Part shown: positions 20,625 to 30,520 of the stretch, in pieces | How positions within the stretch are numbered: position 1 is the first letter of the stretch | Layout: the number at the start of each line of letters is the position of its first letter | Assembly (NCBI RefSeq): GCF_019511525.1 | Contig: NZ_JAEUAT010000007.1 | Location: forward strand, 62,001-126,000 | Direction of reading: 5' to 3' | Source of the DNA: Rhizobium cauense | Lineage (GTDB): Bacteria; Pseudomonadota; Alphaproteobacteria; Rhizobiales; Rhizobiaceae | Length of the DNA: 64,000 nt | Program-made: the position numbers and the translations under genes | The notes under the pieces: model-generated | Told to the model about the DNA's origin: nothing | Seen by the model: only the letters and a program-made list of their open reading frames with translations | The model's database searches: none

Positions 20625-21227
20625 TCAAAGCTGGGGCCGCAACATCTCGAACACGTCACTGCCTTCGCTGTAGTCCATGTATCCCATGCGTGCGACCGGC
20701 CGAGCAATCGCCATATCAAGGCGGCCATCGCGAAGGATCGATTCATCGATGTGAATGCCTACAACCTGGCCTACGACCATGACGTTCTCGGTGTCTTCAC
20801 CGGAGAGTGACTTCGGCACAATGATTTCGGTCACCTTGCATTCAAGCACAGCAAAAGCTTCCGCCACATAGGGCGCATCGACGAGCTCACCACGCTTTGC
20901 CGTCAGTCCCGCGAGCGCAAACTCGTCAACGCCATAATCCACTGTCGCCGAGGACACATTCATCTTCTCAGCCAGATGCCGGCTCACGAAGTTGCATGTG
21001 AATTCGCCAGTCTCGGCCGCATTTCGCTGACTATGCTTGCGACCGGCCGAAGAGAACATCACGAGCTTCGGGCGGTCGGAAATCGCGTTGAAAAAGGAAT
21101 ACGGCGCGAGATTGATCGAACCGTCGTTGCCCTTGCTGCCGATCCAGCCGATTGGGCGCGGCGCGACGATCGCCTTGAAGGGATCATGCGCCAGGCCGTG
21201 TTTGTTCGTGTCCGTTGTATAGAACAT
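20625..21227 (-). CDS. Flavin reductase family protein
   Basis: A 200-residue FMN-binding split-barrel protein of the flavin reductase/DIM6-NTAB family. IVAPRPIGWIGS, NLAPYSFFNAISDRPKLVMFS and CNFVSRHLAEKMN match the family closely. It likely reduces free flavin with NAD(P)H or serves as the reductase partner of an oxidase. The ATG overlaps the nitroreductase stop by one base (TGATG), so it is translated from the same mRNA. Confidence 0.88.
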   Translation of the reverse strand: MFYTTDTNKHGLAHDPFKAIVAPRPIGWIGSKGNDGSINLAPYSFFNAISDRPKLVMFSSAGRKHSQRNAAETGEFTCNFVSRHLAEKMNVSSATVDYGVDEFALAGLTAKRGELVDAPYVAEAFAVLECKVTEIIVPKSLSGEDTENVMVVGQVVGIHIDESILRDGRLDMAIARPVARMGYMDYSEGSDVFEMLRPQL

Positions 21228-21811
21228 CAGTCCTCTCCGCCGACCCAGGTAACCGTCTCGGTAAGCTCCGGACGCGGGCGCTCGATGGCGGGAAATGTTG
21301 TGGAGCCCATGTGAATGAAGCCGGCAACCTTCTCGCCCGGCCCTACACCCAGCAGGCCATAGGCGCGCTCATCATAGGCGAACCATTCGGTCAGCCAGTT
21401 CGCGACCCATCCGTGGGCATTGGCTGCAAAGATGATGTTGAGGCACACCGCGCCCGCGGACATGAGCTGTTCCCACTCAGGAATCTTGATGTGCGGGCCG
21501 GCCTTGCTGACGACGGCAACAACGACCGGTGCGCGGGTGAAACGCGTCCGCTCCACCTGGATCATCTCATCAGAGAGGTCAGGCTTGGCCGCAAGCGCAA
21601 GTTTCAGAAGTTCCTCGCCGATCCGGACGCGCTCTTCACCCCGATAGACGATGAACCGCCAAGGCGCGAGCTTGCCATGATCCGGAACGCGAGAAGCCAG
21701 GCGGAGTATCTCTTCGATCTCAGCCTTGTCGGGCCCGGGTTCGGACATCTGAAAAGCAGGAATAGAACGGCGCACGCCGAGGTAGTCGATGAGCTTGATA
21801 TCGGATTTCAT
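21227..21811 (-). CDS. Nitroreductase family protein
   Basis: A 194-residue FMN-dependent oxidoreductase. [14 protein letters not shown] and [16 protein letters not shown] are the FMN-binding N-terminus, and [10 protein letters not shown] with [18 protein letters not shown] completes the fold. It resembles the YdjA/nfnB-like branch; the substrate is unknown. It is the upstream gene of a two-gene operon with the flavin reductase. Confidence 0.9.
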   Translation of the reverse strand: MKSDIKLIDYLGVRRSIPAFQMSEPGPDKAEIEEILRLASRVPDHGKLAPWRFIVYRGEERVRIGEELLKLALAAKPDLSDEMIQVERTRFTRAPVVVAVVSKAGPHIKIPEWEQLMSAGAVCLNIIFAANAHGWVANWLTEWFAYDERAYGLLGVGPGEKVAGFIHMGSTTFPAIERPRPELTETVTWVGGED

Positions 21812-21923
21812 GCAGGGAGACTTCCATTTTCATGACAGCATTCGGGATGGGTCTTGAATTTGCCATCGGGTTGGTCTTGAAGTGGCCTCTGTGATTTCAG
21901 ATGTCAATTGGTTCGCACGACAC

Positions 21924-22985
21924 ATGGTTGGCATTTCGCCATACGGACGTATAAGCCTCGCCCTCGCCTTCGCGGCTCTGCTGCCTTTCGGCAGCCAGGC
22001 GCAGGAGGCTTTCCAGACCTTCAAGCAACTGGACACGACGGCGAAGATGCCGAAGCTGAATGCTTTTATCGCGCCAGGTGCAGCGACGCAGGGCTCGAAC
22101 CTGCATGCAGTCGCCCTTGAGGCGAAGCTGACCACAAATGGTGACGCCGTTCAGGACGGGCTCTCCTGGTACGTATTCAGCCCGATCGCGGGCGCGGACG
22201 GCAAGCTTCCGCTGATTGCGTCTTCGCAGGGCGGTTCCGCTGACTTCCAGCTCGCGGCTGGAGACTACTTCGTCAACGTCTCCTTCGGTCGCGCCGGCGT
22301 CACGCGCAGGCTGACGGTTCCCGAGAGCGGCCAAGTCGACAAGCAGACGATGGTTCTGGAAGCCGGTGGACTGTTGCTCAACGCAGTGTCGGGTTCGGAT
22401 GTTCGCATTCGCCCGGATCAGCTCAGCTTCTCGATCTATTCCGCTGAGGTGCGTGAGGACGGAGAGCGCGGCCTCGTCATGGCCGATGTGCCGCCGAATA
22501 CGGTGGTTCGCCTCAACGCGGGTACGTACCACATTGTCTCGGAATACGGCGAAACGAACGCCTCGATCCGGGCCGACATCCAGGTAGAGGCAGGTAAGCT
22601 CACGGAAGCGACGATCCAGCACAAGGCCGCGCAAATTACCTTCAAACTCGTGTCCGATGCCGGTGGCGAAGCAATTGCCGATACCGCCTGGTCCATCCTT
22701 ACGGCCGCTGGCGACAGCGTCGGCGAAAGTGTCAGCGCATTTCCGACGATGGTGCTTGCCGAAGGTGAGTATTCTGCGGTCGCTCGAAACAAGGACAAGA
22801 TCTACCAGCGCGATTTCAAGGTCGAGGCTGGCAAGAACATCGACGTCGAAGTCCTGATGAAGGACGTGCAACCGGAAGAGCCGACCGAGGCGGCCAAGAC
22901 AGTGCAGGTCCAGCCGGATCAGCACGCCCCGCTGCCCTCTTTTGATCAATTGCAAGGTGGCGCCAACGCAGGGGACGCCGACTGA
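21924..22985 (+). CDS. Exported hypothetical protein, beta-rich
   Basis: A 353-residue secreted or periplasmic protein I do not recognise by name. A signal peptide is clear: ISLALAFAALLPFGSQAQ, cleavage near SQA. The mature part has repeated beta-sandwich-like units. Three carry the pattern 'L.AGxYxV' (LAAGDYFVNVSFGRAGVTRR, LNAGTYHIVSEYGE, LAEGEYSAVARNKDK), each followed by charged strands. This suggests tandem Ig or carboxypeptidase-regulatory-like domains. The C-terminus is Pro/Gln-rich. ATG 21924 starts the signal peptide; GTG 21882 or 21891 are alternatives. It ends just before a terminator shared with thrS. Confidence 0.7.
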   Translation: MVGISPYGRISLALAFAALLPFGSQAQEAFQTFKQLDTTAKMPKLNAFIAPGAATQGSNLHAVALEAKLTTNGDAVQDGLSWYVFSPIAGADGKLPLIASSQGGSADFQLAAGDYFVNVSFGRAGVTRRLTVPESGQVDKQTMVLEAGGLLLNAVSGSDVRIRPDQLSFSIYSAEVREDGERGLVMADVPPNTVVRLNAGTYHIVSEYGETNASIRADIQVEAGKLTEATIQHKAAQITFKLVSDAGGEAIADTAWSILTAAGDSVGESVSAFPTMVLAEGEYSAVARNKDKIYQRDFKVEAGKNIDVEVLMKDVQPEEPTEAAKTVQVQPDQHAPLPSFDQLQGGANAGDAD

Positions 22986-23012
22986 GCGGTTTAGGGAAAT
23001 GCAAGACAATGA

Positions 23013-23054
23013 AAAACCGCCCGGTTTCGTCCTGAGACCGGGCGGTTTCTTTTG
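23013..23054. terminator. Bidirectional terminator between the exported protein gene and thrS
   Basis: AAACCGCCCGGT (23014-23025) pairs with ACCGGGCGGTTT (23036-23047), flanked by A-rich and T-rich runs on either side, so it can stop both convergent transcripts. Confidence 0.85.
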
Positions 23055-23072
23055 TTGAGCGCCGGACGTCGA

Positions 23073-25058
23073 TCAGGCAGCCTTTGCCTTCTTCGCCTCG
23101 GCCTTGCGCCGGATATCCGGCGGGGTGGCTTCGAGCCCGAGGCTTGCGATCGCCTCGTCAAGCGACATCGAGGTCTGTTCCTGGCTTCCGAGGCGACGGA
23201 TGTTGACCGTACGCTCCTCGGCTTCCTTCTTGCCGCAGACGATGATGACGGGAACTTTCGTAACGGAATGCTCGCGGATCTTGTAGTTGATCTTCTCGTT
23301 ACGGAAGTCGGTTTCGACCGTCAGGCCGGCGTCGCGCAGCGCTGCTGCAACTTCGGCGCCATAGCCGTCGGCCTCGGAGGTGATCGTCGCGACAACGACC
23401 TGCTGGGGCGATACCCACAGCGGCAGGTGTCCTGCGAAGTTCTCGATCAGGATGCCGAGGAAGCGTTCCATCGAGCCGCAGATAGCGCGGTGGATCATCA
23501 CCGGCTGCGTCTTTTCCGAGTTGCTGTCGATGTAGAAGGCGCCAAAGCGCTCCGGCAGGTTGAAGTCGACCTGCGTGGTGCCGCACTGCCATTCGCGGCC
23601 GATCGCGTCCTTCAGCGTATATTCGAACTTTGGACCGTAGAACGCGCCCTCGCCCGGCAGGATCCCGGTCTTGATGTTGTTCGACTGCTGCTGGATCGTC
23701 TCAAGCACCTCAGTCATCACGCTTTCGGCGCGATCCCAAAGGTCGTCCGAACCGACGCGCTTTTCCGGACGCGTTGAAAGCTTGATGGTGATCTCGTCGA
23801 AGCCGAAGTCCTTGTAGACCGAGAGGATCAGCTCGTTGATCTTCAGGCACTCGGCGGCCATCTGCTCGTCGGTGCAGAAGATGTGCGCGTCGTCCTGTGT
23901 GAAGCCCCGCACGCGCATCAGGCCATGCAGAGCGCCTGACGGCTCGTAGCGGTGAACGGTGCCAAATTCGGCAAGGCGAATCGGCAGTTCACGGTAGGAC
24001 TTCAGACCATGCTTGAAGATCTGCACGTGACCGGGGCAGTTCATAGGCTTCAGCGCGAAGACACGATCGTCATCCGTGTCGTCGCCGGCAACCGTAACCT
24101 TGAACATGTTGTCGCGGTACCAGCCCCAGTGACCGGAGGTTTCCCAGAGCGACTTGTCGAGCACCTGCGGCGCATTGACCTCCTGGTAGTCTTCGGCGAG
24201 ACGGCGGCGCATATAGGCGACCAGCGTCTGGAACATACGCCAGCCCTTGCCATGCCAGAAGACGACGCCCGGCCCTTCTTCCTGGAAGTGGAAGAGATCC
24301 ATTTCGCGACCGAGGCGACGATGGTCGCGCTTCTCGGCTTCGGCAAGTACATGCAGGTAGTTGTCGAGATCAGCCTGCTCGGCGAATGCGGTGCCATAGA
24401 TGCGGGTCAGCATCGGATTGTTGCTGTCCCCACGCCAGTAGGCGCCAGCCACCTTCATCAGCTTGAACGCCGTGCCGATCTGGCCGGTGGACGCCATATG
24501 CGGCCCACGGCACAGGTCGAACCAGTCGCCCTGATAGTAGATCTTCAGATCCTGGCCCGGAGGAATCGCGTCGACGAGTTCCACCTTGTAGCTCTCACCC
24601 TTGGCCGTGAACACTTCTTTGGCCTTCTCCCGCGACCAGACTTCCTTGGTAAAGGGCGCGTTGCGGGCAATGATTTCCTTCATCTTCTTTTCGATCTTCG
24701 GCAGATCGTCCGGGGTGAAGGGCTCGTTCTTGGCAAAGTCGTAGTAGAAGCCGTTCTCGATGACCGGCCCGATTGTTACCTGTGTGCCAGGCCAGAGCTC
24801 CTGCACGGCTTCTGCCATCACGTGGGCTGCGTCATGCCGGATCAGCTCCAGCGCGCGGCCATCTGTGCGGGTAATGATTTCAATCGTGCCTGCTGTGACC
24901 GGATCGGAAAGGTCGCGAACCTGACCGTCGATCGCGATCGCGACTGCTTTCTTGGCAAGCGACTTTGAAATGGATTCTGCGACATCCTTGCCGGTTGCGC
25001 CAGCATCGTAGCTGCGCACGGAACCATCGGGGAATGTCAGGGAAACGGATTGGGACAT
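23073..25058 (-). CDS. thrS: Threonyl-tRNA synthetase
   Basis: A 661-residue class II synthetase charging tRNA-Thr. TGS domain at 1-60, SAD editing domain near 65-220 ([16 protein letters not shown] with the HxxxH pair), class II core with zinc-binding Cys in [16 protein letters not shown] and motif 3 in [18 protein letters not shown], and anticodon-binding domain after about 550. Length is typical. Convergent with the exported protein gene and separated from it by the terminator. Confidence 0.97.
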   Translation of the reverse strand: MSQSVSLTFPDGSVRSYDAGATGKDVAESISKSLAKKAVAIAIDGQVRDLSDPVTAGTIEIITRTDGRALELIRHDAAHVMAEAVQELWPGTQVTIGPVIENGFYYDFAKNEPFTPDDLPKIEKKMKEIIARNAPFTKEVWSREKAKEVFTAKGESYKVELVDAIPPGQDLKIYYQGDWFDLCRGPHMASTGQIGTAFKLMKVAGAYWRGDSNNPMLTRIYGTAFAEQADLDNYLHVLAEAEKRDHRRLGREMDLFHFQEEGPGVVFWHGKGWRMFQTLVAYMRRRLAEDYQEVNAPQVLDKSLWETSGHWGWYRDNMFKVTVAGDDTDDDRVFALKPMNCPGHVQIFKHGLKSYRELPIRLAEFGTVHRYEPSGALHGLMRVRGFTQDDAHIFCTDEQMAAECLKINELILSVYKDFGFDEITIKLSTRPEKRVGSDDLWDRAESVMTEVLETIQQQSNNIKTGILPGEGAFYGPKFEYTLKDAIGREWQCGTTQVDFNLPERFGAFYIDSNSEKTQPVMIHRAICGSMERFLGILIENFAGHLPLWVSPQQVVVATITSEADGYGAEVAAALRDAGLTVETDFRNEKINYKIREHSVTKVPVIIVCGKKEAEERTVNIRRLGSQEQTSMSLDEAIASLGLEATPPDIRRKAEAKKAKAA

Positions 25059-25180
25059 CTAGAATTCTCCTTGTCCAGTCCCGCCAACGAATGCGGGTGG
25101 TTGCAATGAAACGCTTCGTCCGCACGAATGCGCCGCCGCCTGATACCGAGATTTGCTGATTGAGTAAAGAAAAAGGCAGC

Positions 25181-25705
25181 TCAACCGATCATTTCGGCAA
25201 GGCCGCGAACGGTGTTCCAGTTTCGCAACGTGCCGATGCCCATCCGCTTCGTCGTCAGTGCGGAAAGCAGCTTCCATTCGCTCGGCTTGCCGGCGAAATC
25301 GATCCAGAGGTCGCCACCGGTGATCGCCAGGCGCTGCTTCGCATCAGCGTGAGGCCGCAGCGTCTCGATGGCTGACGGCGCAAGCGGTTTGCGCATCACA
25401 CGGACGATCACCTGGCTGCCCTCGCCGTCCGGAAACGGGTTCGATTTTGCGAGGCCCAGCCAGTCGGTGCCCCTGCGCACGATGATATCGACCGGCTTTC
25501 CGAAGCGCGCCTTGAAAGCAGCCTCCAGTCTTGTCTCGGTCTCGCCTGGCTGCGTGACGTCGGCCTCGAAGACGAGGTTGCCTGTCGATACCAGCGTTCT
25601 TGGATTTCGGTATCCGATGTCGACGGCGAGGTCGCGGAGGTCGGACATCACGACGCGTCGACCGGGCGCAAGCACGATGCTGTGGAGCAGAGCTACATAT
25701 ATCAT
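25181..25705 (-). CDS. DUF1697 domain-containing protein
   Basis: A 174-residue protein of the DUF1697 family, for which no biochemical role is established. Conserved parts include MIYVALLHSIV near the start, DLRDLAVDIGYRNPRTLVSTGNLVFE, and WKLLSALTTKRMGIGTLRNWNTV at the C-terminus. GGAGTTGAGGAGAAA gives a clear binding site for ATG 25705; the longer frame to 25750 is not needed. It lies on the same strand between yidD and thrS. Confidence 0.85.
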   Translation of the reverse strand: MIYVALLHSIVLAPGRRVVMSDLRDLAVDIGYRNPRTLVSTGNLVFEADVTQPGETETRLEAAFKARFGKPVDIIVRRGTDWLGLAKSNPFPDGEGSQVIVRVMRKPLAPSAIETLRPHADAKQRLAITGGDLWIDFAGKPSEWKLLSALTTKRMGIGTLRNWNTVRGLAEMIG

Positions 25706-25799
25706 TTTCTCCTCAACTCCGCTCCTAGACGTCGGCCGGATGCCAGGCATACCTGAATTCGGCAGATACGTTTCGGCACTCGAGCGACGCGGTCATGTT

Positions 25800-26195
25800 T
25801 CAGCCGGGCTTGCGGCCGAGCGCAAGATAGCGCCACGGCGTCCACCAGCGAAAGCTTTCACCGAGTTGGTCCGGAACCGGGTCGAGCCCGCTGGTGCCGC
25901 CCGGTCCACAGCGCGCGACCCGGAACAGCGTCATCCATCCACCACTCCACAGACCGTGGCGCGCGACCGCTTCGTAGCCATATTCCGAGCATGTCGGGAT
26001 GTGTCGGCAGGAATTGCCGATGAAGCCGGAGAGTGTCAGTTGGTAGAGGCGGATGAGCGCCATGCCGAACAGTCTGCCGGGGGTCTTTGGAAACGGCCCG
26101 GCATAGTTGCGGGAGTAGGAGCCGGTTCGCTTGCGAGGCGGCGCGGCACCACCCTCGTCGTCGTCATCGCGGTTTGCTGAGCAGAATTCGCACAT
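25800..26195 (-). CDS. yidD: Membrane protein insertion efficiency factor YidD
   Basis: A 131-residue YidD family protein that assists YidC in membrane protein insertion. The signature is GMALIRLYQLTLSGFIGNSCRHIPTCSEYGYEAV, with the conserved Cys pair, then RVARCGPGGTSGLDPVP. The first 45 residues are an extra acidic/basic, disordered leader. It does not sit in the usual rnpA-yidD-yidC context; it follows the NifU-like scaffold gene by 12 bases and may share its transcript. Confidence 0.92.
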   Translation of the reverse strand: MCEFCSANRDDDDEGGAAPPRKRTGSYSRNYAGPFPKTPGRLFGMALIRLYQLTLSGFIGNSCRHIPTCSEYGYEAVARHGLWSGGWMTLFRVARCGPGGTSGLDPVPDQLGESFRWWTPWRYLALGRKPG

Positions 26196-26207
26196 CGGCT
26201 TATCCGC

Positions 26208-26654
26208 CTAGGCCTCAACGGTTTCTGAGCGTTTGGCCTCGATCTGGCCGATCGCGTCTACGACGGCATCGAAGGTCAGCATCGTTGAGGCATGTCGTGC
26301 CTTGTAGTCCTTCACGGGGCGAAGATAGCGCATGTCCTCGAAGCGGCCGTCCGGCCCTTCGCCGTCGGCTTTCAGCATCGCCAGCATATCCTCGCGCGCC
26401 TTCCGCAGTTCGGTCGTATTTGCGCCGACGACGTGGCGTGCCATGATTGATGAAGAAGCCTGACCAAGTGCGCAGGCTTTGACGTCATGCGCAAATGCGG
26501 TAACCGTATCGCCATCCATCTTCAGCCATATCCTGACCTTGGAGCCACAGAGCTTCGAGTGTGCCTGGGCGCTCGCGTCCGCGTCGAGCAGGCTGCCGAT
26601 CAGCGGAATATTCCCCGCGAACTCGAGGATTTTGCTGTTGTAGATATCATCCAT
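26208..26654 (-). CDS. NifU/IscU-like iron-sulfur scaffold protein
   Basis: A 148-residue protein of the IscU/NifU N-terminal family. The first two cluster-binding cysteines are present: Cys36 in KLCGSK and Cys61 in ACALGQASSS. The third position (expected near 122) reads KARHASTML, so it lacks the third Cys of IscU. Related alphaproteobacterial proteins share this; full scaffold function is uncertain. The ATG at 26654 starts the conserved MDDIYNSKIL; the open frame continues to 26879 but is not family-like. Upstream of yidD in a probable operon. Confidence 0.83.
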   Translation of the reverse strand: MDDIYNSKILEFAGNIPLIGSLLDADASAQAHSKLCGSKVRIWLKMDGDTVTAFAHDVKACALGQASSSIMARHVVGANTTELRKAREDMLAMLKADGEGPDGRFEDMRYLRPVKDYKARHASTMLTFDAVVDAIGQIEAKRSETVEA

Positions 26655-26962
26655 CGCGGATTCGGCTCCCGAATTCAGGCGGATTGGCGCCTCAAAACTC
26701 ATTGTAGCACAAAAGAAAAACACAGCGTGTCGCGCCGGGAGACTTACATAAGGACGCCATTCTCCTATATGTATGTCGTTCGAAGGCCATGAAAATGCAA
26801 TGGCCTCGGCTAAGTTTGATTGGGAAACCGTGCCGGAAGGGCGGCCATTTGAAGCCCTGAAAGCCCCGGAGCCTGCCAAAGGTGCATGAATTCCCTTGAG
26901 TGGAATTGCCAGTGGCTAGTCCGAAAGACGATCCGCAAAAGCGGATCAGGAGACTGTTACAT
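26655..26962. other. Divergent intergenic region between the scaffold gene and folE
   Basis: No recognised gene. It holds the candidate folE promoter (26743-26770). A 38-codon ORF runs at 26773-26889 on the plus strand (MSFEGHENA..., Pro/Glu-rich) without a good binding site. With the first transcribed base near 26777, its ATG would fall at or before the RNA end; an in-frame ATG at 26800 would encode 29 residues. Confidence 0.4.
26743..26770 (+). promoter_or_regulatory. Candidate sigma-70 promoter for folE
   Basis: CTTACA (26743-26748) and CTATAT (26765-26770) with a 16-base spacer match the rhizobial housekeeping pattern. Transcription would start near 26777, leaving a leader of about 185 bases before the folE ATG. 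Confidence 0.5.
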
Positions 26963-27583
26963 ATGGACGCCATCATCAAGAATTTTCCGCAGACGCCTGC
27001 CGATCTCGAGGCCGATCGGCCAAGTCAGAAAGAGGCCGAGGACGCTGTTCGTACGCTCCTGCGCTGGGCGGGGGATGATCCGTCGCGCGAGGGTTTATTG
27101 GATACGCCGGCTCGCGTCGCCAAGGCCTATCGTGAGCTTTTTGCCGGCTACGATATGGACCCGGAAGATGTGCTTGGACGCACCTTCGAAGAGGTTGCCG
27201 GCTATGACGACATGGTCCTGGTCAGGGACATCCCCTTCTTCTCTCATTGCGAACACCACATGGTGCCGATCATCGGCAAGGCACACGTCGCCTATATGCC
27301 GGATGGCAAGGTCCTGGGGCTCTCCAAGATTGCTCGCGTCGTCGAAATCTACGGCCGTCGCCTGCAAACGCAGGAAACCATGACCGCCCAGATAGCCAAG
27401 GCCATCGATGATACGCTGGCGCCGCGGGGCGTTGCCGTCCTGATCGAAGCCGAACACATGTGCATGGCAATGCGCGGCGTGCAAAAGCAAGGCTCGACCA
27501 CATTGACGACAACTTTTACCGGAACGTTCAAAACTGAGCCGGCTGATCAAGCCCGATTCATGACCATGGTCCGGAGCCGCTGA
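26963..27583 (+). CDS. folE: GTP cyclohydrolase I
   Basis: A 206-residue enzyme converting GTP to dihydroneopterin triphosphate, the entry to folate synthesis. Zinc ligands are in [11 protein letters not shown] (Cys and His), the third Cys is in [11 protein letters not shown], and [18 protein letters not shown] is the family core. The ATG at 26963 begins [10 protein letters not shown] and follows AGGAG at 26947-26951; the frame also opens at a GTG at 26900. Followed after 26 bases by hisI. Confidence 0.96.
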   Translation: MDAIIKNFPQTPADLEADRPSQKEAEDAVRTLLRWAGDDPSREGLLDTPARVAKAYRELFAGYDMDPEDVLGRTFEEVAGYDDMVLVRDIPFFSHCEHHMVPIIGKAHVAYMPDGKVLGLSKIARVVEIYGRRLQTQETMTAQIAKAIDDTLAPRGVAVLIEAEHMCMAMRGVQKQGSTTLTTTFTGTFKTEPADQARFMTMVRSR

Positions 27584-27609
27584 ACACGGCTTCCATTAAG
27601 AAAGCCGCG

Positions 27610-28068
27610 ATGATGCCCTTTGCCTTTAATGCACCGTCCGACGACAAATCCGAACTCGAGGACGCAGGTGATTTCACACCGCGGTTCGATGACCGTGGCC
27701 TGATCACTGCGATCGTGACTGATGCCAAGGACGGTGAACTACTGATGGTGGCGCATATGAATGCGCAGGCTCTCGCCTTGACCATACAGACCCGAAAAGC
27801 TCACTACTTCAGCCGCTCGCGTGGCAAGCTCTGGATCAAGGGCGAAACGTCGGGCAACACCCAGATGGTCAAGGAAATCCGGACGGATTGCGATCAGGAT
27901 GCCATTTGGTTGAAAGTCGAGGTCGCCGGCCATGATGCTACCTGTCATACTGGCCGCCGGTCCTGCTTTTACAGAACGGTGAACCTCGAAGACGGCAAGC
28001 CGATGCTCGAAATCGTCGATGACGAGCTGCAGTTTGATCCGACACAAGTTTACGGAAAAGAGACTTAA
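27610..28068 (+). CDS. hisI: Phosphoribosyl-AMP cyclohydrolase
   Basis: A 152-residue enzyme of histidine biosynthesis hydrolysing phosphoribosyl-AMP to ProFAR. The zinc-binding and active-site stretch is [22 protein letters not shown], then [18 protein letters not shown]. The HisE pyrophosphohydrolase domain is not fused here. It lies apart from any other his gene in the window, next to folE, as is usual in rhizobia. Two adjacent ATGs (27610 and 27613). Confidence 0.96.
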   Translation: MMPFAFNAPSDDKSELEDAGDFTPRFDDRGLITAIVTDAKDGELLMVAHMNAQALALTIQTRKAHYFSRSRGKLWIKGETSGNTQMVKEIRTDCDQDAIWLKVEVAGHDATCHTGRRSCFYRTVNLEDGKPMLEIVDDELQFDPTQVYGKET

Positions 28069-28180
28069 AAGCCGGCAATTGCCTCTTATTGGGCCAAAAC
28101 CTACACCTATATACGAATTGGAAAGGGAGACGGGACACTATTATAGTCATATGAGTGTTCTGCCGGGAGGGAGACGAGCC

Positions 28181-29152
28181 ATGCTGAATTGGGGTTTGTA
28201 CCGCCAAAGCGCCGAAGCCGGTACATCCAACAACAGCACGCCAACGACACCGGATACGAATGCTCCTCCCGCCCCCGCCCCTGCCCCGAAGAGAACCAAG
28301 CTGGCGCTAGCGCTAGGCGGAGGAGCCGCCCGCGGCTGGGCGCATATTGGTGTCCTTCGCGCCCTCGACGAGGAAGGCATCGAGATCGGCATGGTTGCAG
28401 GGACCTCGATCGGCGCGCTGGTCGGCGGATGCTATCTGGCGGGAAAGCTCGATGAGCTGGAGGCATTTGCTCGATCGTTGACGATGCGCCGGATCGCCAG
28501 TCTGCTTGACCTGACGATCGGCGGCAGCGGCCTGTTCGGCGGTATGCGGCTCACCAAGCGGATGCAGGAGCATCTGGAAGGCCTGAATGTCGAAGACCTC
28601 GACAGACCTTTCGTCGCGGTCGCTGCGGAAGTGAATACCGGCCACGAGGTCTGGATCGCAAATGGCTCGCTGATCACGGCGCTTCGGGCCTCTTATGCAT
28701 TGCCCGGCATATTCGAGCCCATTCGCAGCAACCAACGCACGCTCGTTGACGGTGCTTTGGTGAATCCCGTCCCTGTTTCCGTCTGCCGGGCCTATGAGCA
28801 GCCGCTCGTCGTGGCCGTCAACCTGAATTACGATCTCTACGGTCGGTCGGCTGTGGTCCGGCACAATGCCACCCTCTCTCCGTCGGAAGTGCAACGGCGC
28901 GAGGAAGCACCTTACGCCAAGCTCGGCATGACCGGCGTGATGGTTCAGGCGTTCAACATTATCCAGGACAGAATTGCGCGAGCGCGCCTTGCGGGAGATC
29001 CACCGGACCTATCGCTTCAGCCGCGTCTCGGCGATATCGGCCTTTCGGAATTCCACCGCGCTGGCGAAGCAATCGAGCGCGGTTACGAGGAGGCCAAGCT
29101 GAGGCTTCCGGAGCTGAAGCGGATGCAGGAGTTGTTCGCCGGCTCTGTTTAG
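28181..29152 (+). CDS. Patatin-like phospholipase family protein
   Basis: A 323-residue serine hydrolase of the patatin/RssA type. Oxyanion loop GGGAARG (46-52), nucleophile Ser76 in GTSIG, and Asp190 in VDGALVNPVPV form the catalytic dyad. It would hydrolyse acyl lipids or similar esters. The first 38 residues are a Pro/Thr-rich linker with no signal peptide, so it is probably cytoplasmic or membrane-associated. ATG 28181 is preceded by GGGAGG; a start at 28151 has no binding site. It follows folE-hisI on the same strand. Confidence 0.87.
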   Translation: MLNWGLYRQSAEAGTSNNSTPTTPDTNAPPAPAPAPKRTKLALALGGGAARGWAHIGVLRALDEEGIEIGMVAGTSIGALVGGCYLAGKLDELEAFARSLTMRRIASLLDLTIGGSGLFGGMRLTKRMQEHLEGLNVEDLDRPFVAVAAEVNTGHEVWIANGSLITALRASYALPGIFEPIRSNQRTLVDGALVNPVPVSVCRAYEQPLVVAVNLNYDLYGRSAVVRHNATLSPSEVQRREEAPYAKLGMTGVMVQAFNIIQDRIARARLAGDPPDLSLQPRLGDIGLSEFHRAGEAIERGYEEAKLRLPELKRMQELFAGSV

Positions 29153-29166
29153 GCCGGCGAAGTGTT

Positions 29167-29601
29167 TCAGCCGGCGATGTAGGCCTTGATCTGTTCGGCT
29201 TCCAGTTCGACTTCGGCGATACGCGTCTTCACGACGTCACCGATGGAGATGATACCTACTAGCTTGCCGTTCGTTTCAACGGGAACGTGGCGGAAGCGTC
29301 GGCTTGTCATAAGCTCCATGAGGTCGTTGACGGTCGAATCTTCATGACAGCGGTAGACCTTCGCTGTCATCAGCGAAGAAATCGGCTGGTCGAGACAGGC
29401 AGCGCCCGCTTTGGCGATCGCATGCACGACGTCGCGTTCCGTGAAAATACCGGAAATCTTGTTTTCCATCCCGACGATGACGACAGCGCCGATCTTCTTC
29501 TTGCTTAGAAGTACGGCAGCTTCGGAAACGGTCGTATCTGGACCGGCAGTGACGACATTCCTGCCCTTTGCGTCAAGTATAGCTTTGACAGTATTGGACA
29601 T
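29167..29601 (-). CDS. CBS domain pair protein
   Basis: A 144-residue protein consisting of two CBS domains, which bind adenosyl ligands and sense energy state. MSNTVKAILDAKG leads to the first CBS (TVSEAAVLLSKKKIGAVVIV); the second has SSLMTAKVYRCHEDSTVNDLMELMTSRRFRHVPV. No catalytic domain is attached, and the partner is unknown. AGGAGG precedes the ATG. A rhomboid gene lies upstream on the same strand. Confidence 0.88.
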   Translation of the reverse strand: MSNTVKAILDAKGRNVVTAGPDTTVSEAAVLLSKKKIGAVVIVGMENKISGIFTERDVVHAIAKAGAACLDQPISSLMTAKVYRCHEDSTVNDLMELMTSRRFRHVPVETNGKLVGIISIGDVVKTRIAEVELEAEQIKAYIAG

Positions 29602-29706
29602 TTTGAACCTCCTATGTCGAAAGTGAAACACTTCAACTGATCACAGGCATCCGCGTCGGTATCTCTCCTCCCATCGCGGATCAGTTCGAATGGTGCACTC
29701 CAATCC

Positions 29707-30477
29707 TCAAGATTGCAATATATCCGATGTCTCTGAAGTTAACGGCGGCTCGGGCGGCGTCCTGTCGAAAAGGCCGAAGAGAAGGAAGCCGAACAGGAAC
29801 CCTCCGATGTGGGCATCCCATGCAATCGCTTGCGATCCGTCGCCGATCAAGGGCACTCCAACCGCGATCAGGATGTTTCCTACGAACCAGAAGAGAATGA
29901 ACGCAACCACAGTGCGGCTGCGAAACGCTTCAATCATGGAAAGACGTGCATTTAGATGCGCCGGCCGGATGATGCGCTGTTCCGGCGGGAAAGCGAAGCG
30001 GCAGGCAGCTCCCATCAGCCCCGATACCACACCCGACGCCCCGATGAGCAACGTAGCGTCTCCCCAATTCAACACCGCATGGAGCGCGGCTGAGGCAATC
30101 GCGGAAAGCGCCCAGAAAACGACGAAACGAAACGTGCCAATCCGCCGCGCCACGGGAGCGCCGAAAGCCATGAGCCACAGTCCGTTAAAGACGATGTGCT
30201 CGATGCTGCCATGAAGAAATGAGTAGGTGACCGGTGTCCAGAAGAGCTGCGGTCCCTGTTCCGACAGCGGCGTGATGTAGCGCAGTGGAATAAAGCCGAG
30301 ATTGAAGAACAGCCAGTCGATGTCGCTGCCAGAAAGGAACAGCGACTGGACGAGGTATAGCAGCCCCAGGATCGCAAGTGCCGCGAGCACCGGGCCGGGA
30401 ACGTTGAAAACGGGTGATCGCGGTGGGGTCGCCGGGGGCTCCATGGCCGCTTGCGGCTCGACCGATTGCTCGTTCAT
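29707..30477 (-). CDS. Rhomboid family intramembrane serine protease
   Basis: A 256-residue inner membrane protease. Six or seven helices carry the catalytic Ser148 in GASGVVSG and His223 in DAHIGGFLFG; the conserved HGSIEHIVFN lies at about 89-98. It cleaves membrane substrates, which are unknown here. The start is ATG 30477, preceded by GAGGACGAAG; the frame is open to 30642 but that part is not family-like and overlies a strong terminator structure. Confidence 0.9.
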   Translation of the reverse strand: MNEQSVEPQAAMEPPATPPRSPVFNVPGPVLAALAILGLLYLVQSLFLSGSDIDWLFFNLGFIPLRYITPLSEQGPQLFWTPVTYSFLHGSIEHIVFNGLWLMAFGAPVARRIGTFRFVVFWALSAIASAALHAVLNWGDATLLIGASGVVSGLMGAACRFAFPPEQRIIRPAHLNARLSMIEAFRSRTVVAFILFWFVGNILIAVGVPLIGDGSQAIAWDAHIGGFLFGFLLFGLFDRTPPEPPLTSETSDILQS

Positions 30478-30520
30478 CTTCGTCCTCGCTAGTGTCTGCG
30501 ACAGCCTTACAGGACGAAAG

